Below are positions 53,031 through 62,837 of a DNA stretch of 64,000 nt, piece after piece. Each line of letters starts with the position of its first letter. Position 1 is the first letter of the stretch. Source of the DNA: Cellulomonas sp. URHD0024 (GTDB lineage: Bacteria; Actinomycetota; Actinomycetes; Actinomycetales; Cellulomonadaceae). Location: assembly GCF_000426185.1 (NCBI RefSeq), contig NZ_AUEW01000004.1, positions 434,001-498,000 on the forward strand, read 5' to 3'. Position numbers and translations under genes: made by a program. The notes under the pieces were generated by a model. That model was not told the origin of the DNA, ran no database searches, and saw only the letters and a program-made list of their open reading frames with translations.

Positions 53031-55103
53031 CTACCCGCCCAAGGTCACGTGGAAGATCCGCTCGTTGCTGTTGTTCGGGGTGCTGTCCTTGTCGCCGAGC
53101 GTGCTCGTGGTCAGCCACAGGCCGCCGTCCGGCGCCGGCTCGACGGTCCGCAGCCGTCCGTAGGTGCCGTTGAAGAAGACCTGCACGTCGGTGAGGGACG
53201 TTCCGCTGATGACCTCGCGGTAGAGGCGGGCGCCGCGCTCGCAGGCGACGTAGAGCACGTCCCGCACGATCGCGATGCCGGAGCACGAGCCTTCAGCCGT
53301 CGGGTAGGTGCGCTTCGGCGCGATGAACCCCGCGGTCCCGCAGGTGCCGGACGTTCCCTCGCAGGCCGGCCAGCCGTAGTTGCCGCCCTTGGTGATCAGG
53401 TTGGTCTCGTCCATCACCGAGTTTCCGAACTCCTGCTCCCAGAGCCGGCCCTGCGAGTCGAACGCGAGGCCTTGTGGGTTGCGGTGGCCGTAGCTCCACA
53501 CGTAGTTGCCGAACGGGTTGTCCGACGGGACGGATCCGTCGGGGTTGAGCCGCAGGATCTTTCCGTTGAGGCCGGACACGTTCTGGGCGTTGTCGCCGTT
53601 CTGGGCGTCACCGGTGCTGGCGTAGAGCTTGCCGTCCGGCCCGAACCGCAGGCGGCCGCCGTCGTGGAACTTGTTGCGCAGGATGCCGGACAGGAGGACC
53701 TGCTCGCTGCTGGTGACCAGGACGTTGTTCTCGAGCTTGATGCGCACGATCCGGTTGTCGCTCGGCGACGTGTGCATCAGGTAGACCCAGTGGTCGCTGG
53801 CGAAGGTCGGGGACAGGACCAGACCGAGGAGGCCGCCCTCGCCGTCGGTGCTCTGCACGTTGGGTACGGTGCCGACCGTCGTCGTCACGCCTGTCGAGGG
53901 GACCAGGCGGGCGACCGTCTGGGCGTCGCGGCGCGTGTAGAGGATCGAGCCGTCGGGAAGGGTGGCCAGGCCCCACGGGATGTCGGTGTCGGTGCCGACC
54001 TGGGTCACGCCGCACACGGACGTCCCGCAGGCGCCGCCCGTCGTCACGGTCGTGGACGGCGACGCGGCGGAGGCGTTGCCCTGCGCGTCCCGCGCGACGA
54101 CGGAGTAGGTGTAGGCGGTCGTCGCCGCCAGGCCGCTGTCGACGAACGTGGTCGCGGGCGGCACCGTGGCCGTCCCGGTGACGGTCCCGACGGCGGCACC
54201 GCCGCGAAGGACCGTGTACGTCCGGACGCCGGTGTTGTCCGTGGACGCCGCCCAGGTCAGCGTGACCGTCGTGCCGGAGACCGACGCGGTCGGCTTGCCC
54301 GGCGCGGTCGGCGCCTGGGTGTCGACCTGGCACTGCGGGGGAGTGACGGGAACGGTCGTGCTGGCCTGCGACACGTTGCCGGCGGCGTCGCGGGCGTTCA
54401 CGAACAGCCCCCACGTGACGCCCGGGACGACCGTGAGGTTGGCCGACAGCGTGGAGCCGCTGACCGACGTCATCAGCTGGCCGTCGTGGTAGACGTCGTA
54501 GAACGCGACCCCGACGGCGTCCGTCGAGGCGTTCCAGGAGAACGTCACGGTGGTGCACGTCAGGTTGCTGATCCGGGGGTTGCCCGGAACGGTCGGCGCG
54601 GTGGTGTCGCTCGTACGCAGCGCGGTGGTCCAGCTCTGGTTCGTCTGCCCGTTGCACGTCCACAGGATGACGTCGGACCCGTTGGCGGTACCGCGCCCCG
54701 AGACGTCCAGGCACAGACCCGACTGCACGCCCACGATGCTGCCGTTGGCCTGCAGCGCCCACTTCTGGTTCTGCCCGCCGTTGCACGGGTAGATCTGCAC
54801 GACCGCGGGGGCCGTCGTGTCGTTGCCTGCGACGTCCAGGCACGTCGCTGCGTCGTAGACCTGCAGCTCACCGTTCGTGGTCAGGGACCACGCCTGGTTG
54901 GCGCCACCGTGGCAGTCGTAGATCGAGACGCCCGTCTTCGCCGTCCGCGCCGCGCCGTCCACGTCCAGGCACCGGCCGGAGCCGACACCGACGATCGGTG
55001 CCGGTCCCGCGACGACGGCGGCCGAGGCGGGGCCCGCCAGGGAGACCACCAGCGCCACCACCGCGACGAGTGCCACCAGGATCCGTCGTGCTGTCCACCG
55101 CAT
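53031..55103 (-). CDS. Secreted ricin-lectin, FN3 and PQQ-type sugar dehydrogenase protein
   Basis: 690 residues. Sec signal MRWTARRILVALVAVVALVV with cleavage near PASA-A (about 28). A ricin-type beta-trefoil (about 30-160) has three QxW-type repeats: ANQAWSLTT, NQKWALQ, NQSWTTAL. Two FN3 domains follow (about 165-260 and 265-350), then a beta-propeller of the soluble glucose dehydrogenase/GDSL-like PQQ family (about 365-690): TDIPWGLATLPDGSILYTRR, HDGGRLRFGPDGKLYASTGD, YGHRNPQGLAFD. AGGAG is seven bases before the ATG. It probably oxidises a carbohydrate while bound to a polysaccharide, which fits a biomass-degrading genus. Confidence 0.88.
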   Translation of the reverse strand: MRWTARRILVALVAVVALVVSLAGPASAAVVAGPAPIVGVGSGRCLDVDGAARTAKTGVSIYDCHGGANQAWSLTTNGELQVYDAATCLDVAGNDTTAPAVVQIYPCNGGQNQKWALQANGSIVGVQSGLCLDVSGRGTANGSDVILWTCNGQTNQSWTTALRTSDTTAPTVPGNPRISNLTCTTVTFSWNASTDAVGVAFYDVYHDGQLMTSVSGSTLSANLTVVPGVTWGLFVNARDAAGNVSQASTTVPVTPPQCQVDTQAPTAPGKPTASVSGTTVTLTWAASTDNTGVRTYTVLRGGAAVGTVTGTATVPPATTFVDSGLAATTAYTYSVVARDAQGNASAASPSTTVTTGGACGTSVCGVTQVGTDTDIPWGLATLPDGSILYTRRDAQTVARLVPSTGVTTTVGTVPNVQSTDGEGGLLGLVLSPTFASDHWVYLMHTSPSDNRIVRIKLENNVLVTSSEQVLLSGILRNKFHDGGRLRFGPDGKLYASTGDAQNGDNAQNVSGLNGKILRLNPDGSVPSDNPFGNYVWSYGHRNPQGLAFDSQGRLWEQEFGNSVMDETNLITKGGNYGWPACEGTSGTCGTAGFIAPKRTYPTAEGSCSGIAIVRDVLYVACERGARLYREVISGTSLTDVQVFFNGTYGRLRTVEPAPDGGLWLTTSTLGDKDSTPNNSNERIFHVTLGG

Positions 55104-55207
55104 CGTGAGACTCCTGCCGCGCCGTCTGGGGGGAGGGTGGGCGACCGTCCGGTCGTCGCCGGGTGTCACACTCTGTCGCCAAACTTCTGGACGCGCACGC
55201 CGAGCGC

Positions 55208-55963
55208 CTACAGGTGCCGCGCCGCGTACTCGTGCAGGGCGTCCCGGACGAATGTGGCACCCTCGACGCCCCCGTAGTTCGCGGCGAAGCGCTCGTCGGC
55301 CACATACGTGTCGGCCAGCCCCAGGACGTACTCACGGACCGGACCGGTGCCGTGCCCGGGCGTGCCGGGGATGCTGCCCAGCCAGGCGACGTGCCGGGCT
55401 GCCAGCTCCTGGGCCTCGTCGGAACCGGGTTCCGCGTCCGCCACCGCGGCCGCCCTCCAGCGTGCGACCAGGTCGGCGCTGCGTGCCTTCCACGCGGCGC
55501 GCTCCGCCTCGGTCATGCCGCGCCACCAGGCATCGGACGACGCATACGCCGCTGCGCCCCAGCGCTGCTCGACCTCCTCTCGGTGCGTCGTGTGGTCGAA
55601 CCCGTCGAACATGTCCTCGGCCACGAGTGGCCCTCCGTCCTGTCGTGCCGTGATGGTCCGTTCGACGGACGCGACCTGCCGCGCCAGCCGCTGCTGCTCG
55701 CCGCGCAGCCACTCGAGGTGGCGACGCAGCGCGGTCGTCTCGTCCTGCTCCTGGTCGAGCACGCGCCGGATCTCCGGCAGGCCGAGCCCGAGGCCGCGCA
55801 GCAGGAGGATCCGCTGAAGGCGCACCAGGGCGCCGTCGTCGTACCAGCGGTACCCGTTGTCGCCGATGCGGCTGGGCTCGAGCAGGCCGAGCGCGTCGTA
55901 GTGGCGCAGCGTGCGGCTCGTCGTACCCGTGAGCCGCGCGACCTGCTGGATCGATGCCTCCAT
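55208..55963 (-). CDS. MerR-family regulator with TipAS-like domain
   Basis: 251 residues. MerR winged helix (1-75): IQQVARLTGTTSRTLRHYDA, GYRWYDDGALVRLQRILLLR. A coiled-coil (about 75-110) is followed by a TipAS-like ligand domain (about 130-250) with FDHTTHREEVEQRWG and GTGPVREYVLGLADTYVADE, the antibiotic-recognition fold. TipA-type regulators bind thiopeptides and other ligands. The ATG at 55961-55963 lies seven bases from the -10, so the mRNA is probably leaderless; the in-frame GTG at 55972 would overlap the -10. Autoregulation is likely (see promoter). Confidence 0.88.
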   Translation of the reverse strand: MEASIQQVARLTGTTSRTLRHYDALGLLEPSRIGDNGYRWYDDGALVRLQRILLLRGLGLGLPEIRRVLDQEQDETTALRRHLEWLRGEQQRLARQVASVERTITARQDGGPLVAEDMFDGFDHTTHREEVEQRWGAAAYASSDAWWRGMTEAERAAWKARSADLVARWRAAAVADAEPGSDEAQELAARHVAWLGSIPGTPGHGTGPVREYVLGLADTYVADERFAANYGGVEGATFVRDALHEYAARHL

Positions 55964-55970
55964 GCCCACC

Positions 55971-56001
55971 ACCGTAGGAGTTGACGCAACGTCAAGGTCA
56001 A
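55971..56001 (-). promoter_or_regulatory. MerR-type promoter with 19-bp spacer and operator
   Basis: On the minus strand, -35 TTGACC (55996-56001), a 19-base spacer and -10 TACGGT (55971-55976). The spacer contains the inverted repeat TTGACGTTGCGTCAA (55981-55995). A 19-bp spacer with a centred palindrome is the hallmark of promoters that MerR proteins untwist to activate. The start ATG follows the -10 by seven bases. Confidence 0.85.
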
Positions 56002-56009
56002 GCGTGGGA

Positions 56010-56666
56010 TCAGACCGCTCTCAGCCGACGCAGGACGACGCTCGCCAGGTCGCCGACGTCGCCGACGAGCTCGACCGCGCCGGCGTCGCGCAGCTCGCCG
56101 GGGGCGGCGTAGCCCCAGGTCACGCCCACGGTCGGCACGCCGTGCTCGGCGGCACCGTGCACGTCGTGCTCGCGGTCGCCGACCATGAGCACGGGCGACG
56201 CGCCGGGGAACGCGTCGAGGGCCGCGGCAACGACGTCGGCCTTGGTCGACGGGGTGTCGTCCAGCGGGGCGCCGAAGACGCCGTCGAGGAGTCCAGAGAG
56301 GCCGAACGCGTCGCAGATCGGGCGGGCGTAGACCTCGGGCTTCGACGTCGCGACGGCAAGCAGGACGCCGGCCGCACGCAGCTCGACGAGCACGGTCGAG
56401 ATGCCCTCGAACACGGCGTTGCCGCTGATCATCCGCGTGACGAACTCGGCGCGGTAGGCGCGGACCGCCTCGGGCGCCCGTGCTGCCGGTACGCCGTGCG
56501 CGACGAAGCTCCCGGTGATCGGCGGACCGACGAAGGAGCGCAGCACGTCCGGCGGAGGAACGTCCAGGCCGAGGGCGGCGTACGCCGACGCGGCGGATGC
56601 CGTGATCCCGGGTGCGGAGTCCATCAGCGTGCCGTCGAGGTCGAACAGGCACAGGGGTCGGGTCAC
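56010..56666 (-). CDS. HAD-superfamily phosphatase (Gph/PGMB-like)
   Basis: 218 residues. Motif I is [15 protein letters not shown] (DxDGT, about 7-21), motif II the threonine/serine in [10 protein letters not shown], motif [15 protein letters not shown], motif [14 protein letters not shown]. The cap domain lies between 18 and 85. These enzymes hydrolyse small phosphate esters such as phosphoglycolate; the substrate is not fixed by sequence. The GTG at 56664-56666 ([12 protein letters not shown]) is the usual N-terminus. It is divergent from the ileS T-box leader. Confidence 0.85.
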   Translation of the reverse strand: MTRPLCLFDLDGTLMDSAPGITASAASAYAALGLDVPPPDVLRSFVGPPITGSFVAHGVPAARAPEAVRAYRAEFVTRMISGNAVFEGISTVLVELRAAGVLLAVATSKPEVYARPICDAFGLSGLLDGVFGAPLDDTPSTKADVVAAALDAFPGASPVLMVGDREHDVHGAAEHGVPTVGVTWGYAAPGELRDAGAVELVGDVGDLASVVLRRLRAV

Positions 56667-56762
56667 GGGCACGAGTGTGCTGCACACCGTCGGCGAACCC
56701 GACCACGAGTGGGTGCCGATGCGCACCGGCCGCCGGGTTCCGCCCCGGCGGGCAAAACCCGA

Positions 56763-57012
56763 TATTGTGACGCGCACAGGCATCGACCCGGCTATCACCG
56801 GTGAGCCTCCGGAAGAACGGGTCAGGCAACACGGCCTCAGTAGAGCCGGACGGGTAGGCCCGTCACAGCCCTCACGAAGTGGTCGACGACCCGCAAGGGG
56901 AGCCGGCAAGCGAGGTGGTACCGCGGTTGAGCCCGGCCGGTCCGGGTCCGATCGTCCTCGCAGCCGAGAGCGACGCACCCGCGAAGGGTGCCGACCACAG
57001 GAGATCCGTACG
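56763..57012 (+). promoter_or_regulatory. T-box leader of ileS (ultrashort stem I)
   Basis: A tRNA-sensing leader. A TATTGT -10-like element lies at 56763-56768. The specifier ATC (isoleucine, 56794-56796) sits in the 6-base loop of a short CCGG/CCGG stem, the ultrashort stem I seen in actinobacterial ileS. The T-box sequence AAGCGAGGTGGTACCGCGG (56908-56926) has TGGT to pair with the 3' end of uncharged tRNA-Ile. A stem GACGGG/CCCGTC lies between. The ribosome-binding site AGGAG (56999-57003) follows, so control is probably translational, as known for Mycobacterium and Nocardia relatives. Confidence 0.88.
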
Positions 57013-60000
57013 GTGGCCTACCCGTTGCACCGCCCGTCCGTCCCCGTTCCCGCGTCCCCGGACCTGCCGTCCCTCGAGAAGGACGTGCTCGCCTACTGGG
57101 ACGCCGACGGCACGTTCCAGGCGTCGATCGACGCGCGCCCCGCGGGCGAGAACGGAAGCAACGAGTACGTCTTCTACGACGGTCCGCCCTTCGCCAACGG
57201 TCTGCCGCACTACGGCCACCTGCTGACCGGCTACGCCAAGGACGTCGTGCCGCGCTACCAGACCATGCGCGGGCACCACGTCGAGCGCCGGTTCGGGTGG
57301 GACACGCACGGCCTGCCGGCGGAGCTGGAGGCGCAGCGGCTGCTCGGCATCACGGACACCTCCCAGATCGAGGAGATGGGGCTGGCGGCGTTCAACCAGG
57401 CGTGCCGCGAGTCGGTCCTGCGGTACACCGGCGAGTGGCGCGAGTACGTGACGCGCCAGGCGCGCTGGGTGGACTTCGACCACGACTACAAGACCCTCGA
57501 CACGACGTTCATGGAGTCGGTGATCTGGGCGTTCAAGCGCCTCTACGACAAGGGTCTGGCCTACGAGGGCTACCGCGTCCTGCCGTACTGCTGGCGCGAC
57601 GAGACCCCGCTGTCCAACCACGAGCTGCGCATGGACGACGACGTCTACCAGTCCCGCCAGGACCCCGCGCTGACGGTGGGGCTGCGGCTCGAGACCGGCG
57701 AGCTCGCGCTCATCTGGACCACCACGCCCTGGACTCTGCCGAGCAACCTGGCGATCGCGGTCGGCCCGGACGTGGACTACGTGACGGTCGAACCCGGGCC
57801 GGACTCGGCGCTCGCGGGCGAGCTCGTCGTTCTCGCGGCCGCTCGCGTCGGCGCGTACGCCAAGGAGCTCGGGGAGGCCACGGTCGTCGCCACCGCCAAG
57901 GGCCGGGACCTCGCAGGTCGTCGGTACACGCCGCCGTTCGAGTACTTCGCCGGGCACGAGAGCGCGCACCAGGTGCTGCTCGGAGACTTCGTCACCACCG
58001 AGGACGGCACCGGCATCGTGCACCTCGCGCCCGCGTTCGGCGAGGACGACATGGCGGTGTGCGACGCCGCCGGCATCGCGCCGGTGGTCCCCGTCGATTC
58101 GCGCGGCCGGTTCACCACCGAGGTGCCCGACTACGCGGGCCTGCAGGTGTTCGAGGCCAACAAGCCCATCACGGCGGACCTCAAAGCGGGCACCGGGCCG
58201 CTGGAGCGCACGCCCGCAGGACAGCGGTCCGTCGTCGTGCGGCACGAGACCTACGAGCACTCCTACCCGCACTGCTGGCGCTGCCGGAACCCGCTGATCT
58301 ACAAGGCGGTCTCCAGCTGGTTCGTGCGCGTCACCGAGTTCCGGGACCGCATGGTCGAGCTCAACCAGGAGATCAGCTGGACCCCGGACCACATCCAGGA
58401 CGGTCAGTTCGGGAAGTGGCTGTCCAACGCGCGGGACTGGTCGATCAGCCGCAACCGGTACTGGGGAACGCCGATCCCGGTCTGGGTCTCCGACGACCCC
58501 GCCCACCCGCGCGTCGACGTCTACGGCTCGCTCGCGGAGCTGGAGGCGGACTTCGGCCGCGTCCCGACGAACGAGGCGGGTGAGCCCGACCTGCACCGGC
58601 CGTTCATCGACGAGCTGACGCGCCCGAACCCGGACGACCCGACGGGTGCCTCGACGATGCGTCGGATCCCGGACGTGCTCGACGTCTGGTTCGACTCGGG
58701 CTCGATGCCGTTCGCGCAGGTGCACTACCCGTTCGAGAACGCGGACTGGTTCGAGCACCACTACCCGGGCGACTTCATCGTCGAGTACATCGGCCAGACC
58801 CGCGGCTGGTTCTACACGCTGCACGTCCTGGCGACCGCGATCTTCGACCGGCCGGCGTTCCGCAACGTCATGTGCCACGGGATCGTGCTGGGCGACGACG
58901 GCCGCAAGGCGTCCAAGAGCCTGCGCAACTTCCCGGACCCGGTCGAGATGTGGGACGTCTACGGCTCCGACGCCGTGCGCTGGTTCCTCATGTCGAGCTC
59001 GATCCTGCGCGGCGGCAACCTCATCGTCGGCGAGGAGGGCATCCGCGACGGCGTCCGCCAGGTGCTGCTGCCGCTGTGGAGCACGTACTACTTCTTCTCG
59101 CTCTACTCGGGCGCAGCGAACGGCGGCGCGGGCTACACCGCGAAGGCCGTCTCTGCAGAGCGTGTCGCTGGTCTGGCGCCGATGGACCGGTACGTCCTGT
59201 CGCGCACCGACGACCTCGTCGCGACCGTGACCGCGCAGATGGACGCCTACGACATCGCGGCCGCCTGCGAGTCGGTGCGTGAGCACCTGGACGTGCTGAC
59301 CAACTGGTACGTCCGCACCCAGCGTGACCGGTTCTGGGCCGAGGACGCGGACGCGTTCGACACCCTGTGGACCTCGCTCGAGGTGCTCACGCGGGTCATG
59401 GCCCCGCTGGCGCCACTCGTCTCGGAGGAGGTCTGGCGGGGGCTCACCGGTGGACGCAGCGTGCACCTGGCCGACTGGCCGACGGCCGGCGCGTCCGACC
59501 AGTCGCTCGTCGGCGCCATGGACCAGGTCCGCGCCGTGACCTCCACCGCTCTCGGGCTGCGCAAGGCCGCGGGGGTGCGCGTCCGCCAGCCGCTGCGCAC
59601 CTTGACGGTCGCGGTCGACGACGCGGACGCGCTGGTGCCGTACGCCGAGCTGCTGGCCGCCGAGCTCAACGTCAAGGTGGTCGACCTGGTCGCCGCGGAC
59701 GCCGGTACCGCCGAGCGGTTCGGGATCACGCAGCGGCTCGCGGTCAACGCTCGCGCGGCCGGTCCCCGGCTGGGCAGGAACGTCCAGACGGTCATCCAGG
59801 CCGCGCGGGCGGGGGACTGGCGGGTCGAGGGCGAGACGGTCGTCGTCGGCGACGTCGCGCTCGAACCCTCGGAGTACGAGCTGACGACGGTGGTCGGCGG
59901 AGAGGGTGGGACCGCCGCGGTGCTGCCCGGCGGCGGGTTCGTCGTCCTCGACCTCACGCTCGACGACGCCCTGCGCGCCGAGGGCTACGCCCGCGACGTC

Positions 60001-60219
60001 GTGCGGGCCGTTCAGGACGCGCGCAAGGCCGCCGGGCTGCAGGTGGGGGACCGGATCGTGCTCACGCTCGACGTGCCGTCCGAGCACCTCGCCGCCGTGG
60101 AGGCACACCGCGACACGATCGCCCGCGAGACGCTGGCCATCTCGGTCGAGGTCGCCAACGCGTCGCCCGAGCTCCGCGTGACCGTGGCAGCCGTCGAGGG
60201 TGGAGGGTACGAGGCGTGA
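57013..60219 (+). CDS. ileS: Isoleucine--tRNA ligase
   Basis: A 1068-residue class I synthetase. The HIGH motif appears as [16 protein letters not shown] (about 62-77), [16 protein letters not shown] follows, and the KMSKS loop as [16 protein letters not shown]1 editing domain about 190-400, with [20 protein letters not shown]. The overall form, with KASKS, is the eukaryote-like type found in actinobacteria and less sensitive to mupirocin (family knowledge). The GTG at 57013 ([13 protein letters not shown]) has AGGAG nine bases upstream, at the end of the T-box leader. Its stop overlaps folC by four bases. Confidence 0.94.
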   Translation: MAYPLHRPSVPVPASPDLPSLEKDVLAYWDADGTFQASIDARPAGENGSNEYVFYDGPPFANGLPHYGHLLTGYAKDVVPRYQTMRGHHVERRFGWDTHGLPAELEAQRLLGITDTSQIEEMGLAAFNQACRESVLRYTGEWREYVTRQARWVDFDHDYKTLDTTFMESVIWAFKRLYDKGLAYEGYRVLPYCWRDETPLSNHELRMDDDVYQSRQDPALTVGLRLETGELALIWTTTPWTLPSNLAIAVGPDVDYVTVEPGPDSALAGELVVLAAARVGAYAKELGEATVVATAKGRDLAGRRYTPPFEYFAGHESAHQVLLGDFVTTEDGTGIVHLAPAFGEDDMAVCDAAGIAPVVPVDSRGRFTTEVPDYAGLQVFEANKPITADLKAGTGPLERTPAGQRSVVVRHETYEHSYPHCWRCRNPLIYKAVSSWFVRVTEFRDRMVELNQEISWTPDHIQDGQFGKWLSNARDWSISRNRYWGTPIPVWVSDDPAHPRVDVYGSLAELEADFGRVPTNEAGEPDLHRPFIDELTRPNPDDPTGASTMRRIPDVLDVWFDSGSMPFAQVHYPFENADWFEHHYPGDFIVEYIGQTRGWFYTLHVLATAIFDRPAFRNVMCHGIVLGDDGRKASKSLRNFPDPVEMWDVYGSDAVRWFLMSSSILRGGNLIVGEEGIRDGVRQVLLPLWSTYYFFSLYSGAANGGAGYTAKAVSAERVAGLAPMDRYVLSRTDDLVATVTAQMDAYDIAAACESVREHLDVLTNWYVRTQRDRFWAEDADAFDTLWTSLEVLTRVMAPLAPLVSEEVWRGLTGGRSVHLADWPTAGASDQSLVGAMDQVRAVTSTALGLRKAAGVRVRQPLRTLTVAVDDADALVPYAELLAAELNVKVVDLVAADAGTAERFGITQRLAVNARAAGPRLGRNVQTVIQAARAGDWRVEGETVVVGDVALEPSEYELTTVVGGEGGTAAVLPGGGFVVLDLTLDDALRAEGYARDVVRAVQDARKAAGLQVGDRIVLTLDVPSEHLAAVEAHRDTIARETLAISVEVANASPELRVTVAAVEGGGYEA

Positions 60220-61601
60220 CAACGAGCAGCAGTGGAGCCGAGCACGTGCGTCGTCAGGCTGAGAAGGAGGCCCGGGAGGCCGCCGACGAGGTATACCAGG
60301 CGATCCTCGCGCGGGCGCCCGAGCACGAGATCGACCCGACGTTCGACCGCACGCTCGCGGTCATGGAGCTGCTCGGCGACCCGCAGAAGGCCTATCGCGT
60401 CGTGCACCTGACGGGCACGAACGGGAAGACGTCCACGGCGCGGATGGTCGAACGGCTCATCCGCGAGCACGGCCTGCGCACCGGCCGGTTCACCAGCCCG
60501 CACCTGACGCGGGTCAACGAGCGGATCGTCATCGACGGTGAACCCATCAGTGACGAGAAGTTCGTCGAGGTGTGGCAGGACGTCGCGCCGTACGTGCACC
60601 TCGTCGACCAGCGGTCCGCCGAGCAGGGCAAGCCTCGGCTCTCGTTCTTCGAGGTGTTCACGGTCATGGCGTTCGCGGCGTTCGCGGACGCCCCGGTGGA
60701 CGTCGCGGTGATCGAGGTCGGCCTGGGCGGCCTGTGGGACTCCACCAACGTGGCGGACGGCGAGGTCGCGATCATCACGCCGATCTCGATGGACCACCAG
60801 CGCTACCTCGGTGACACCCTGCTCGACATCGCGTCCGTCAAGGCGGGGATCGTCAAGGACGGCGCCACGCTCGTGCTTGCCGCTCAGCAGGAGGACGTCG
60901 AGGGCGTCGTCCTCGCCGCTGCCGCTGAGCGCGGCGCCCGGGTGGTGCGCGAGGGGGTCGACATCCAGGTGGTCGACCGTCAGGTCGCGGTCGGTGGCCA
61001 GCTGATCGCGCTGCAGAGCCTCGGCGGCACCTACACCGAGATCTTCCTGCCGCTGCACGGGCCGTTCCAGGCGCACAACGCGCTCCTGGCGCTGACGGCC
61101 GTCGAGGCGTTGCTGACGGGCGGTCGGGCGCTGGACCCGGCGATCGTCGAGGTCGCCTTCGCGGACGTCGACTCCCCGGGCCGTCTCGAGGTGGTGCGGT
61201 CGAGCCCGACGATCATCGTCGACGGGGCGCACAACCCCGCCGGCGTCGAGGCCCTCGTCCCTGCGATCGAGGAGGCCTTCGAGTTCTCCCGCCTCGTGGG
61301 CGTGGTCGGGGTGATGGCCGACAAGGACCCCGAGGGCATGCTGTCGTTGCTCGAGCCGCTGCTCGCCGAGGTTGTGGTCACACGTGCGTCGAACTCGCGC
61401 TCGCTCGACGTGGAGGACCTGGCCGAGGTGGCGATCGACATCTTCGGCGAGGACCGGGTGCACGTGGCCGAGCGCCTCAACGACGCCCTCGATCTCGCCG
61501 TGACCCGCGCGGAGAGCGAGGCCGAGCGTGGCGCAGGCGTCCTCGTGACGGGCTCGATCGTGCTCGTCGCGGAGGCCCGGCTGCTGCTCGGCCGTCGCTG
61601 A
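60216..61601 (+). CDS. folC: Folylpolyglutamate/dihydrofolate synthase
   Basis: A 461-residue Mur-ligase-like ATP enzyme that adds glutamate to folates. P-loop [20 protein letters not shown] (about 66-85), [44 protein letters not shown], and [15 protein letters not shown] in the C-terminal domain. An N-terminal extension of about 20 charged residues precedes the fold. The GTG at 60216 overlaps the ileS stop (GTGA), so the two are translationally coupled and folC is likely under the same T-box. Pairing of ileS or valS with folC is common in Gram-positives. Confidence 0.93.
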   Translation: MTTSSSGAEHVRRQAEKEAREAADEVYQAILARAPEHEIDPTFDRTLAVMELLGDPQKAYRVVHLTGTNGKTSTARMVERLIREHGLRTGRFTSPHLTRVNERIVIDGEPISDEKFVEVWQDVAPYVHLVDQRSAEQGKPRLSFFEVFTVMAFAAFADAPVDVAVIEVGLGGLWDSTNVADGEVAIITPISMDHQRYLGDTLLDIASVKAGIVKDGATLVLAAQQEDVEGVVLAAAAERGARVVREGVDIQVVDRQVAVGGQLIALQSLGGTYTEIFLPLHGPFQAHNALLALTAVEALLTGGRALDPAIVEVAFADVDSPGRLEVVRSSPTIIVDGAHNPAGVEALVPAIEEAFEFSRLVGVVGVMADKDPEGMLSLLEPLLAEVVVTRASNSRSLDVEDLAEVAIDIFGEDRVHVAERLNDALDLAVTRAESEAERGAGVLVTGSIVLVAEARLLLGRR

Positions 61602-61625
61602 GCACGCGTCACCCGTCCGAGGGAC

Positions 61626-61691
61626 GGTGCACGAATGTGCACCGGTGGCGCACGTTCTCGCCTTGACGGTCCTGACCGGCACCCACAAGGT
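61626..61691 (+). promoter_or_regulatory. Operator-like repeat and candidate promoter of dhaKLM
   Basis: A perfect inverted repeat GGTGCAC-gaat-GTGCACC (61626-61643) lies upstream of -35 TTGACG (61663-61668) and -10-like CAAGGT (61686-61691), 17 bases apart. A second short repeat CGGTC-ct-GACCG overlaps the -35 spacer. The upstream repeat is placed for an activator or repressor of the dha genes. The -10 is weak. Confidence 0.45.
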
Positions 61692-61769
61692 GAACATGTC
61701 GGGACAAAGGGGTCACTGACGGAGGTGCGTGGGGCCCACGGCGGGCACCCGTTGGAAGGGATGGCTGCA

Positions 61770-62765
61770 GTGAAGAAGCTCATCAACGACCCGCAGACCG
61801 TCGTGGCCGAGTCGCTGGAGGGATTCGCGGCGGCACATGCCGACGTGGTCTCCGTGCAACGCGACCCGTGGTTCGTCACCCGCGCGGGCGGCGCGGTCGC
61901 CGGCAAGGTCGGGCTGGTCAGCGGCGGTGGCAGTGGGCACGAGCCGTTGCACGGGGGCTTCGTGGGTGTCGGGATGCTGGACGCGGCCGTACCGGGTGCC
62001 GTCTTCACGTCGCCCACCCCGGACCAGATCGCGCCGGCGCTCCAGGCGTCGGACGGCGGTGCAGGGGTGCTCGCGATCGTCAAGAACTACACGGGCGACG
62101 TGCTGAACTTCGAGACCGCGGCGGAGCTGGCGGACGCCGAGGGCATCACGGTGCGCTCGGTCGTCGTCAACGACGACGTCGCCGTCGAGGACTCGCTGTG
62201 GACAGCCGGTCGCCGCGGTGTCGCGGGCACCGTGGCCGTCGAGAAGATCGCCGGTGCCGCGGCCGAGCGCGGGGACGACCTCGACGCCGTGACGGCGGTC
62301 GCAGAGAAGGTCATCGCGAACGTGCGGTCGATGGGGGTCGCGCTGACGGCGTGCACCGTGCCGCACGCCGGCAAGCCGAGCTTCGACCTGCCCGACGACG
62401 AGATCGAGATCGGCATCGGGATCCACGGTGAACCGGGCCGGCACCGCATCCCCCTGGCCGGCGCCGACGAGATCACGGAGATGCTGCTCACGCCGGTGGT
62501 CGACGACCTGGGGCTGTCCTCCGGTGAGAGTGTTCTCCTCTTCGTCAACGGGATGGGCGGCACACCTGCGTCCGAGCTCTACGTCGTCTATCGTCGGGCC
62601 CGCGCGTTGCTGGAGGAGCGAGGGGTCGTCGTGACCCGATCGCTCGTGGGCAACTACGTGACATCGCTCGAGATGCAGGGCGCCTCGGTCACCGTCCTCC
62701 GCCTGGACGACGAGCTGACCGCCCTGTGGGACGCCCCCGTGCACACGACCGCACTGCGTTGGTGA
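61770..62765 (+). CDS. dhaK: Dihydroxyacetone kinase subunit DhaK
   Basis: A 331-residue PTS-dependent dihydroxyacetone kinase subunit. MKKLINDPQTVVAESLEGFA is the family N-terminus, VGLVSGGGSGHEPLHGGFVG binds substrate, and H219 in IGIGIHGEPG forms the hemiaminal bond with dihydroxyacetone. The GTG at 61770 is preferred over the ATG at 61761 because GGAAGGG (61754-61760) is at proper spacing and the start fits the family. First gene of dhaK-dhaL-dhaM, which moves phosphate from PEP via EI and HPr to dihydroxyacetone. Confidence 0.93.
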   Translation: MKKLINDPQTVVAESLEGFAAAHADVVSVQRDPWFVTRAGGAVAGKVGLVSGGGSGHEPLHGGFVGVGMLDAAVPGAVFTSPTPDQIAPALQASDGGAGVLAIVKNYTGDVLNFETAAELADAEGITVRSVVVNDDVAVEDSLWTAGRRGVAGTVAVEKIAGAAAERGDDLDAVTAVAEKVIANVRSMGVALTACTVPHAGKPSFDLPDDEIEIGIGIHGEPGRHRIPLAGADEITEMLLTPVVDDLGLSSGESVLLFVNGMGGTPASELYVVYRRARALLEERGVVVTRSLVGNYVTSLEMQGASVTVLRLDDELTALWDAPVHTTALRW

Positions 62766-62837
62766 GCAGGTGAGTTCTTGGGCACGACAACCCGTCCGCG
62801 CTCGAGCAACGTGCAGGGTATCGATGGGAGCGTGGGT

